NCBI GenBank assembly: GCA_013041585.1 | Contig: JABEVM010000236.1 | Span: 1-5,691 of the forward strand | Direction of reading: 5' to 3' | DNA from: Chlamydiota bacterium | GTDB taxonomy: Bacteria > Chlamydiota > Chlamydiia > Chlamydiales > Rhabdochlamydiaceae | Length of the DNA: 5,691 bases | In this document: positions 1 to 5,477 of the stretch, piece after piece | How positions within the stretch are numbered: position 1 is the first letter of the stretch | Layout of the letters: every line of letters begins with the position of its first letter | Position numbers and translations under genes: made by a program | The notes under the pieces: generated by a model | Told to the model about the DNA's origin: nothing | What the model saw: only the letters and a program-made list of their open reading frames with translations | Database searches by the model: none

Positions 1-282
1 AAAAATAGCCTTATAATTTTGACAGTGAATAGGTTAAGACTTGGTGGTTTACAACTCAAGTTGTCTTTAAAAAATGATTTTATAACTCGTTAATTATGAA
101 ATTATTGCGAATTTAAAATATGCAAGCATTTGGATATAAGTTTGTTATGAAGTGTCAAGCTGTACTCTCCCAGTTAGGGATTGTTATCTTCTAGAGAACC
201 TATATTCACCTACCCACAGCAAGAAAAGCTCTATTTTGACTTAAGCCAATAGATAATGGGGAGTTAGGGGTCTAAGTAATCC

Positions 283-312
283 TTTAAAAATATTCCGGTG
301 TTCAGGTATCCT
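283..312 (+). promoter_or_regulatory. Weak candidate promoter for the aldolase gene
   Basis: TTTAAA at 283-288 and TATCCT at 307-312 each match four of six sigma70-type consensus bases and are 18 bases apart. The pair lies 38 bases before the aldolase start. In AT-rich DNA such a match is expected by chance fairly often, so this is only the best of several poor candidates. TTGACT at 236-241 is a better -35 but has no -10 at the right distance. Confidence 0.2.
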
Positions 313-337
313 AGCCGCGATAAATTACTACAAAATT

Positions 338-343
338 GGAGGA
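338..343 (+). promoter_or_regulatory. Ribosome binding site deciding the aldolase start
   Basis: GGAGGA is a near-perfect Shine-Dalgarno sequence seven bases before the ATG at 351. It overlaps the upstream in-frame TTG at 336, so initiation at that TTG is implausible. Confidence 0.85.
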
Positions 344-350
344 TTTTTCT

Positions 351-1409
351 ATGCTAACTCTGGCCCAAATACAAAAGTTGCTTGGATCTAAAGCAGATTC
401 CCTTTTAAACCACGTTTCTAAAACGATCCCAAAAGAACAACTGCATATCCCAAGCGGTGATTGGGTCGATAGAATTTTTGCTCCTTCAGATAGAAATATT
501 CGAGTATTGCGTAGCTTAGAAGCTATGTTTGGACATGGACGTTTGGCTAATACCGGTTACCTCTCTATTCTTCCTGTAGATCAGGGGATTGAACATACTG
601 CCGGCGCTTCTTTTGCAGCAAACCCTGCCTATTTCGATCCAGAAAACATTGTAAAACTAGCTATTGATGGCGGTTGTAACGCGGTTGCTACGACATCTGG
701 AGTCCTTGGATCTGTAGCTAGAAAATACGCACATAAAATCCCTTTCATGCTCAAACTAAATCATAACGAACTGATCTCTTATCCAAATACGTATGATCAG
801 GTCTTTTTTGCATCGGTTGAACAAGCCTATGATATGGGATGTGTTGCTGTAGGCGCTACTATCTACTTCGGCTCTCCTGAAACAAGACGCCAAATCGTTG
901 AAGTAAGCCAGGCTTTTGCGCTAGCACATGAACTTGGCATGGCAACTGTTCTTTGGTGCTATACAAGAAACAACGCATTTAAAACAGCTGACAAAGACTA
1001 TCATGAAGCGGCTGACCTTACAGGACAGGCTAACCACTTAGGGGTTACAATCCAAGCTGACATCATTAAGCAAAAACTTCCGACTAACAACGGTGGATTC
1101 AAAGCCCTAAAGTTCGGTAAGCAAACGGAAGCGATGTATACTAAACTTTGCAGCGATCACCCAATTGATCTAACTCGCTACCAAGTGGCAAATTGCTACA
1201 TGGGAAGAGCAGGACTTATCAACTCCGGCGGACCATCTGGTGAGAACGACCTAGGTGTTGCAGTAGAAACTGCTGTAATCAACAAACGCGCTGGTGGCAT
1301 GGGGCTTATCTCTGGAAGAAAAGCATTCCAAAGACCAATGAAAGAAGGCGTTGAGCTCTTACATGCAATTCAAGACGTATACCTCTGTAAAGAAATTACA
1401 TTGGCATAA
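351..1409 (+). CDS. fbaB: Class I fructose-bisphosphate aldolase (DhnA/FbaB family)
   Basis: This cytoplasmic glycolytic and gluconeogenic enzyme reversibly cleaves fructose 1,6-bisphosphate to dihydroxyacetone phosphate and glyceraldehyde 3-phosphate through a Schiff base, without metal. The 352-residue length is close to the roughly 350 of E. coli FbaB. Family signatures are intact: VDQGIEH at residues 76-82 with the catalytic-type Asp77, the W-x-Y-x-R motif as Trp202, Tyr204 and Arg206, the probable Schiff-base lysine Lys240 in ADIIKQK, the phosphate-binding NSGGPSG at 291-297, and GRKAFQRP at 322-329. The ATG at 351 is chosen because GGAGGA at 338-343 sits seven bases before it; an in-frame TTG at 336 overlaps that ribosome site and would add five unlikely residues. 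The gene stands alone on the plus strand and is followed by a strong hairpin. In Chlamydiae the gene is usually labelled dhnA. The function is secure; residue roles are inferred by analogy with archaeal class I aldolases. Confidence 0.95.
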   Translation: MLTLAQIQKLLGSKADSLLNHVSKTIPKEQLHIPSGDWVDRIFAPSDRNIRVLRSLEAMFGHGRLANTGYLSILPVDQGIEHTAGASFAANPAYFDPENIVKLAIDGGCNAVATTSGVLGSVARKYAHKIPFMLKLNHNELISYPNTYDQVFFASVEQAYDMGCVAVGATIYFGSPETRRQIVEVSQAFALAHELGMATVLWCYTRNNAFKTADKDYHEAADLTGQANHLGVTIQADIIKQKLPTNNGGFKALKFGKQTEAMYTKLCSDHPIDLTRYQVANCYMGRAGLINSGGPSGENDLGVAVETAVINKRAGGMGLISGRKAFQRPMKEGVELLHAIQDVYLCKEITLA

Positions 1410-1417
1410 AGAATACA

Positions 1418-1451
1418 AAACACGTAGCAGGAAAATGCCTGCTACGTGTTT
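1418..1451 (+). terminator. Hairpin terminator after the aldolase gene
   Basis: A perfect 14-bp inverted repeat (arms 1418-1431 and 1438-1451) encloses a six-base loop, AAAATG, and begins nine bases after the aldolase stop codon. The stem is moderately GC-rich at its apex. The tail is TTTCCTCT, a weak U-tract interrupted by C, so this is either an imperfect Rho-independent terminator or an RNA 3'-end stabiliser. Confidence 0.75.
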
Positions 1452-1505
1452 CCTCTATAACTCAGTGCATATAATCCACGTATCAAGGGTTTCTTCCCTT
1501 TCTAA

Positions 1506-1563
1506 AATAAAAAAGCCCAGTTTTCACCATTTTTACTTATAAAAAATGAAAAAACTAGGCCTT
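1506..1563 (-). terminator. Long hairpin terminator for the minus-strand gene ending at 1595
   Basis: Arms near 1541-1563 and 1513-1535 pair over about 20 positions with small bulges and G-U pairs, leaving a short AT-rich loop. Read on the minus strand, the hairpin lies 32 bases past the stop at 1595 and is followed by TTTTTTATTTT-like sequence (plus-strand A-run 1506-1514), as expected of an intrinsic terminator in that direction. In the plus direction no T-run follows, so it is less likely to act there, although it could back up the aldolase terminator. Confidence 0.65.
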
Positions 1564-1594
1564 AAAAATTCAGTCGTTTTGTAGAAATGAAACT

Positions 1595-2029
1595 TTATAC
1601 TTTATTCTCAATTTCAAGCTGAATCACCACGTCACCTGAAAGTATCATTCTTGGTGATGGCTTATTATATGTTAGCATTGCAACGAGGAGAAGTTCTTGA
1701 AATCCAGGTCTTAGACCCAAGCCATCTCTACCCATAGCTAAAACATGTCTACATTGAAGAGCCTTTAGCGTCATAGGAAAATTATACGGGTTTTGACGAA
1801 AACAAACTACAACGAGCATGGTGACCGTTGCATTGCTTTGCTCTTCTGGACCTGTTAGTGAGAACCTAGATATGTCCAGTGTTCTAATTTCTGGTGGATT
1901 TTCTAGAAGAAAAGCCATGACAGGTGCGACTTCTTCTTTTGACATTGTTTTGTTAGATAAATCTAAACATTTATTTTTTGCAGAATAATACGGATTTTCT
2001 GCACCTGTTGTTCGTACGCCTGCTGCCAT
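1595..2029 (-). CDS. Small hypothetical protein with degenerate leucine-rich-repeat-like segments
   Basis: This 144-residue protein has no signal peptide or clear membrane segment, and I cannot assign it to a named family. Residues 22-51 look like a ribonuclease-inhibitor-type LRR unit: LDLSN at 22-26, an amphipathic stretch ending LLENPPEIRT at 41-50, then LDIS at 51-54, a period of 29. Two later segments look like weaker versions of the same helix-strand ending, around FRQNPYNFPMTLKAL (77-91) and LTYNKPSPRMIL (119-130), with irregular spacing of about 36 and 42 residues. The ATG at 2029 is chosen because AAGGAAG (plus-strand 2035-2041) lies five bases before it; the frame can be extended to a TTG at 2095, but that has no good ribosome site. 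The LRR reading is my inference and could be coincidence. LRR proteins often bind other proteins, but no function can be claimed here. Confidence 0.7.
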   Translation of the reverse strand: MAAGVRTTGAENPYYSAKNKCLDLSNKTMSKEEVAPVMAFLLENPPEIRTLDISRFSLTGPEEQSNATVTMLVVVCFRQNPYNFPMTLKALQCRHVLAMGRDGLGLRPGFQELLLVAMLTYNKPSPRMILSGDVVIQLEIENKV

Positions 2030-2034
2030 AATTT

Positions 2035-2041
2035 CTTCCTT
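2035..2041 (-). promoter_or_regulatory. Ribosome binding site deciding the start of the LRR-like gene
   Basis: On the minus strand AAGGAAG precedes the ATG at 2029 by five bases. It favours the 144-residue product over the 166-residue version starting at TTG 2095. Confidence 0.65.
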
Positions 2042-2095
2042 AATTAGTTTGTAATAGAATCTAAGATGTTTAGTAAATGATAGAAAATACTTCAA

Positions 2096-2113
2096 CTCAA
2101 GTAATTCCTTGAG
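2096..2113. repeat. Short inverted repeat upstream of the LRR-like gene
   Basis: CTCAAG at 2096-2101 and CTTGAG at 2108-2113 form a six-base inverted repeat around a six-base spacer. It lies 67 bases before the start of the gene at 2029. The size and symmetry would suit an operator for a dimeric regulator, but arms this short occur by chance. Confidence 0.3.
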
Positions 2114-2125
2114 ATGGAATTAATC

Positions 2126-2160
2126 ATTATAAAGCGCAGCAAGGAATAATCTTGCTGCGC
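2126..2160 (-). terminator. Hairpin terminator after the 149-residue hypothetical gene
   Basis: GCGCAGCAAG (2134-2143) and CTTGCTGCGC (2151-2160) form a perfect 10-bp GC-rich stem with a seven-base loop, starting eight bases after the stop of the gene ending at 2169. On the minus strand it is followed by TTTATAAT, a short U-rich tail. That tail includes a perfect TATAAT (plus-strand 2126-2131), which could also be a -10 element for the next gene, although the expected -35 position (AAGATT) matches poorly. Confidence 0.75.
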
Positions 2161-2168
2161 GGAATGGA

Positions 2169-2618
2169 TTAAATACTTGATGCGAGATACATTTCACGGC
2201 CAGGGAGCGTGCTTTCATTACCAACACGGTAAATTCTAACGCCAATTAGTCCGTAATCAGATCTATTTTCACTTCTTTTAAAGGTCGCGTTAAATACTCT
2301 ACCTGCAGCTTGGATAATCGTATCTTCTTCTTTATTTGTAATTGAGTACTTCTGCTCTGGATCAATCGGATCAGAGAAGCGCGCATTGTATTGGCTGTCA
2401 ATACCGATACCAAGGTAATTAGTTTTTAGTGTGATAAGGGCCGCCGCTAACGCAGGTGCTAAGCCATTCTTAATAAGGAATTGTTTTGCTTCAGCGGGTG
2501 GTAAAGGCTCTGCTTGATTCCATATGTCTTTTAGGTCCCAGCCTTGTACTTCAACTGTACCATCACGTCTTCTGTCTTCATAAATTGTTTGGATGTTCCA
2601 TCCAGTTGGTTGCGCCAT
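2169..2618 (-). CDS. Hypothetical protein, 149 residues, unrecognised
   Basis: I do not recognise this protein. It has no signal peptide and no long hydrophobic segment apart from a short Ala/Leu-rich helix at residues 53-64 (LAPALAAALITL), so it is probably soluble. The N-terminal third holds three tryptophans (7, 27 and 33) in a polar context. The C-terminal half is charged and looks alpha/beta, with GRVFNATFKR at 106-115 and GLIGVRIYRVGN at 123-134. The ATG at 2618 is supported by GGAG seven bases upstream (plus-strand 2626-2629). It lies 173 bases downstream of the transporter stop and 139 bases upstream of the LRR-like gene, with its own terminator, so it is probably a separate transcription unit. 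Coding status is supported by length, ribosome site and terminator, not by homology. Confidence 0.75.
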   Translation of the reverse strand: MAQPTGWNIQTIYEDRRRDGTVEVQGWDLKDIWNQAEPLPPAEAKQFLIKNGLAPALAAALITLKTNYLGIGIDSQYNARFSDPIDPEQKYSITNKEEDTIIQAAGRVFNATFKRSENRSDYGLIGVRIYRVGNESTLPGREMYLASSI

Positions 2619-2674
2619 AAGTAAACTCCATGTTTTTTAATTAAAAACTAAATAGCAGAGAGATGTTACTACTA

Positions 2675-2680
2675 ATTGTA
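2675..2680 (-). promoter_or_regulatory. Candidate -10 element for the 149-residue gene
   Basis: On the minus strand TACAAT matches five of six -10 bases and lies about 57 bases before the ATG at 2618, preceded by a T-rich stretch. The nearest -35-like word, TTGTTG, is only 14 bases away, shorter than usual, so the call is weak. Confidence 0.25.
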
Positions 2681-2756
2681 ATAAAAAAACAGAGCAACAA
2701 ATTTCTTGAGCGAAGCATTTAGATTTTCTTTTAAAGGCAGCCAAGACAATTTTCTT

Positions 2757-2770
2757 AGTAAAATTTTACT
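2757..2770. repeat. 14-bp perfect AT-rich palindrome downstream of the transporter gene
   Basis: AGTAAAATTTTACT reads the same on both strands. It sits about 22 bases past the transporter stop codon at 2792. It lacks the GC pairs and loop of a terminator. It could be an operator for the 149-residue gene, or simply chance in AT-rich DNA. No other terminator is evident after the transporter, so read-through is possible. Confidence 0.3.
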
Positions 2771-2791
2771 TTACGAGCTGTGCAGGATTAC

Positions 2792-4318
2792 TTATTCCGA
2801 TGAAATAATGGCATGATGCTTATGAGAAGATACATCTACTTTTCTATTCTTCCATTTCCAAAATACAAGAATGAGAATCAGTCCTACAAACAGCCAGCCC
2901 ATTAAATAGAAGGCATCATTGAGAGCTAGCATGGCAGCTTGCTGATCTACAGAGTTATTTAGAAGGGCTAAGGAAGTGGCATCCTGTTTTTCAGGGAGAA
3001 GGGGATTGAAGGGAGTGAGTGTGGCGCCAATTCTTTCGTGATGAAAAATCGTGCGACGTTCCCAAAGAGTGACAAAAACAGATGTACCAATCCCACCTAC
3101 CATAGCCCTTGTGAAATGAAAGAACCCGGTAGCATTAGGGAGTTCTTTTTCAGGGATATCTCGAACACTGAGACCAATGAGAGGGGTAATGTAATAGAGA
3201 AATCCAATTCCGAAAATAAATCTTCCAAGTGAAATGTAAAACAAATCTACGTCAGTATCAAAGAATGAGCTAAAAAAGCAGGCAAATCCAAAAATGGCAA
3301 AGCCGATGAGAAGGGTTGACACATTTCCAATCCTCTTTGTGATTTTAGGAGTAAATGTAGAGAGAAAAATGGGCGCAATTCCCAAAGAACATACAGCAAT
3401 CCCTGCCCATTCTGCATTGTATCCCATGTATTCTTGGAGCCAAAGAGGTACGAGCACAATAGTTCCAAAATAGATGGCATAGGAAATTGCCAAAGCGATA
3501 ATGGACAGAGAAAAAGTAGGGATTTTAAGAAGCCTTAAATTTAGAAAAGGGGTTTTAAACCAAAATTCTCGGATGACCAAAAAACTAAAGGAAACAACGG
3601 TCCCTATAAATAAAATGCGGATTGTATTGGAGTTGATCCAGTCCCATTGTTGCCCTTTATCCAGAAAGATTTGCAGGCAAGAGACACCAATGACTAGAAG
3701 AACGATCCCATACAGATCGGTTGGAACTTTTTGCTTTTCCGATCCTCTATTTTTCATGATAAGCCAAATGCTAATAGCGCAAAAGATCCCAACTGGGATG
3801 TTGATATAGAAAATCCATGACCAAATATACCAATCGGAAATATATCCGCCTAAAACGGGTCCTACGACGGGACCTGTCACAATAATTGTCGACCAAATGG
3901 ATAGATCTTTTGCTCTGCTCTCCGGTGTTCCCTCTTGGATCAAAATACTTTGACTTAAGGGAATCACAGGTCCTGCTACGAGACCTTGGATGAACCTACT
4001 TATGATGAGCATGGTTAGATTAAAAGAGAGGCCGCAGGTCCAAGAAAAGAAGGTAAAGAGTAGAATAGAAATCGTAAGAAGCTTTACATCTCCTACTCTT
4101 TTAGTAAGCCAGCCCGTCATGGCAAGGCCGATCGCATTTCCGACAGCAAAAGAAGTAATTACGTAAGTCCCTTGTTCATTACTTACACCGAGATCTCCAG
4201 AAATGTAGGGGATAGACACGTTTGCAATTGAATAGTCTAGCACCATCATGAATGTAGACAGAGCTAAGCTTATGAAAAGAAGGATCCTTGTCCACTTTGA
4301 TAAACTAGTTTTTGTCAT
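2792..4318 (-). CDS. emrB: EmrB-type multidrug efflux transporter (MFS, DHA2 family)
   Basis: This inner-membrane, proton-driven drug exporter has 508 residues, close to E. coli EmrB at about 512. Hydrophobicity suggests 14 membrane helices, the first at about residues 10-30 and the last at about 468-487, with a long external loop at about 419-467. MFS motifs are clear: LDYSIANVSIPYISGDLG at 27-44 with Asp28 in helix 1, motif A as GWLTKRVGDVKL at 69-80, SRFIQG with Arg108 at 107-112, and motif C as GPVVGPVLGG at 149-158. The family-typical PNATGFFHFTR lies at 394-404. The ATG at 4318 overlaps the last 14 bases of the adaptor gene and has no good Shine-Dalgarno sequence, so translation is probably coupled to the upstream gene. 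With the adaptor and outer-membrane factor it should form a tripartite pump. The substrate cannot be read from sequence; EmrB relatives export hydrophobic compounds and some weak acids. Confidence 0.93.
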   Translation of the reverse strand: MTKTSLSKWTRILLFISLALSTFMMVLDYSIANVSIPYISGDLGVSNEQGTYVITSFAVGNAIGLAMTGWLTKRVGDVKLLTISILLFTFFSWTCGLSFNLTMLIISRFIQGLVAGPVIPLSQSILIQEGTPESRAKDLSIWSTIIVTGPVVGPVLGGYISDWYIWSWIFYINIPVGIFCAISIWLIMKNRGSEKQKVPTDLYGIVLLVIGVSCLQIFLDKGQQWDWINSNTIRILFIGTVVSFSFLVIREFWFKTPFLNLRLLKIPTFSLSIIALAISYAIYFGTIVLVPLWLQEYMGYNAEWAGIAVCSLGIAPIFLSTFTPKITKRIGNVSTLLIGFAIFGFACFFSSFFDTDVDLFYISLGRFIFGIGFLYYITPLIGLSVRDIPEKELPNATGFFHFTRAMVGGIGTSVFVTLWERRTIFHHERIGATLTPFNPLLPEKQDATSLALLNNSVDQQAAMLALNDAFYLMGWLFVGLILILVFWKWKNRKVDVSSHKHHAIISSE

Positions 4319-5477
4319 ATTCTACAGTGTTTTTGATGATAATTTTTTCGATGATCTCGTCAGCTCCGAAAAGTTCATCAGCATAGACATCACTCGTATA
4401 AATGGGTTTACTCGAGCTTGCCTTAGGAAGTCTTTGACCGTTTCTGTCATGGGTGTCTACATAGACCGTCATAGAAAGTCCGAGTACGAGGGGGCTTTCT
4501 ATGATCTCACTTGGAATGAGGTTGATTTTGACGGGAATACGTTGAATGATCTTAATCCAATTTCCTGTCGCGTTCTGGGGCGGTAAAATCGAGAAAATAC
4601 TTCCTGTTCCCGGATTTAAGCCCACGACCTCACCATGAAATTTTACTTTTGATCCGTACATGTCGGCAATCAGTTCTACAGGTTGGCCGATACGAAGATT
4701 CTTTAAACTGACTTCCCTAAAGTTGGCATCGACCCAAATTTGGTCCATAGGAACAAGTGCCATAAGTGGGTCGGCAGCATGTACCCATTGCCCAACTTGG
4801 GCTTTACGCTGGGTAATAATTCCTTTAGTAGGGGCCCGCACGGTGCATCTGTGGAGTCCCAAAAATGCTTTTCGTAAAACCGACTTGGCTTGGTTCACTT
4901 TCGGATGGGTAAAAATGGTTGTATTTTCCACTTCTGCTTGGGCGCCTTTATATTCTTGCTGCGTCTCTCGTAGTGAGGCAATAGCTGCTAAAAAGGCAGT
5001 TTCGCTGTGTTCATAGTCTTCTAAGGATACACTTCCATCAGTTACTAGGACCTTGCGATGTTCATAATCAAGGGAGGCCCTATATACATGCGCCCTGGAA
5101 ACCTCTATCTTTGCCTGCAGCTCTTCCACTTTAATAAACAGCTGAGTTACTAAGCGCAGTGTATCAGCAAGATCTGCTTCAGCCTTTTCAAGTGCAATCT
5201 CATAGTCATGTCTGTCCAGTTCTAAAATGGGTTGACCCGCTTCCACAAATTGTGTGTTATCCACATAAATCGTTGTGACAATGCCTTCTTCCTGAGGAGT
5301 AAGTACAATCATATTCCCATTGACATACGCATCGTCGGTACTTTCAGAAAATTGTCCCCATCCTAACCAATAAATCAAATAGCCAAGTCCGCAAACAACA
5401 AAAAATAAACTCACTGATATAAGAACCCATTTTTTATGGGAGCTAGGAGCTTCAGTTACTGTAGTGGGACTAGTCAT
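4305..5477 (-). CDS. emrA: EmrA-type membrane fusion protein (HlyD family)
   Basis: This periplasmic adaptor links the inner-membrane transporter to the outer-membrane channel. It has 390 residues, the usual length for EmrA. A short cytoplasmic N-terminus is followed by one membrane helix at about 17-39. The hallmark STDDAYVNGN lies at 46-55. The first half of the lipoyl/barrel region is at about 56-88, a long coiled-coil hairpin at about 90-205, the second lipoyl half is VRAPTKGIITQ at 213-223, and the beta-barrel includes the EmrA-typical PPQNATGNW at 299-307. The ATG at 5477 is chosen because GGAGG (plus-strand 5483-5487) lies five bases before it; an in-frame GTG at 5489 overlaps that site. 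It overlaps the end of the outer-membrane-factor gene by eight bases and the transporter gene by 14, so all three are probably one operon. There is no lipobox, so anchoring is by the membrane helix. Confidence 0.93.
   Translation of the reverse strand: MTSPTTVTEAPSSHKKWVLISVSLFFVVCGLGYLIYWLGWGQFSESTDDAYVNGNMIVLTPQEEGIVTTIYVDNTQFVEAGQPILELDRHDYEIALEKAEADLADTLRLVTQLFIKVEELQAKIEVSRAHVYRASLDYEHRKVLVTDGSVSLEDYEHSETAFLAAIASLRETQQEYKGAQAEVENTTIFTHPKVNQAKSVLRKAFLGLHRCTVRAPTKGIITQRKAQVGQWVHAADPLMALVPMDQIWVDANFREVSLKNLRIGQPVELIADMYGSKVKFHGEVVGLNPGTGSIFSILPPQNATGNWIKIIQRIPVKINLIPSEIIESPLVLGLSMTVYVDTHDRNGQRLPKASSSKPIYTSDVYADELFGADEIIEKIIIKNTVEYDKN

Larger units (their letters stand above)
1..350. other. 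Non-coding leader region upstream of the aldolase gene
   Basis: I see no supportable gene in this AT-rich stretch; stop codons are frequent in the frames I checked on both strands. It contains isolated promoter-like words: TATAAT at 12-17, TTGACA at 19-24, TTGACT at 236-241 and GATAAT at 252-257. None is paired with a partner element at normal spacing (236-241 and 252-257 are only 10 bases apart). A TTGACA on the minus strand (TGTCAA at 153-158) likewise lacks a convincing -10. I see no strong GC-rich hairpin. The region could hold the aldolase promoter and the end of an upstream transcription unit outside the window. Confidence 0.5.

Noticed and set aside
136..158. Minus-strand promoter with a perfect TTGACA
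   Set aside because: The -10 at correct spacing (TATCCA or ATCCAA) is poor, and no minus-strand gene follows within the window.
231..257. TTGACT paired with GATAAT as the aldolase promoter
   Set aside because: The spacer is only 10 bases, far too short for a sigma70-type promoter; a CTATT/AATAG hairpin here is also too weak to call.
336..350. TTG start giving a 357-residue aldolase
   Set aside because: It overlaps the GGAGGA ribosome site that serves the ATG at 351, and the FbaB family length fits the shorter product.
1351..1542. 63-residue plus-strand reading frame
   Set aside because: It overlaps the aldolase 3' end and runs through both hairpins, with no ribosome site or recognisable content.
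2030..2095. TTG start giving a 166-residue version of the LRR-like protein
   Set aside because: The extra 22 residues are encoded in AT-rich leader, there is no good ribosome site before 2095, and a clear one precedes the ATG at 2029.
3038..4586. Several reading frames opposite or within the transporter and adaptor genes
   Set aside because: They are antisense or out-of-frame shadows of strongly supported efflux genes, with no family features of their own.
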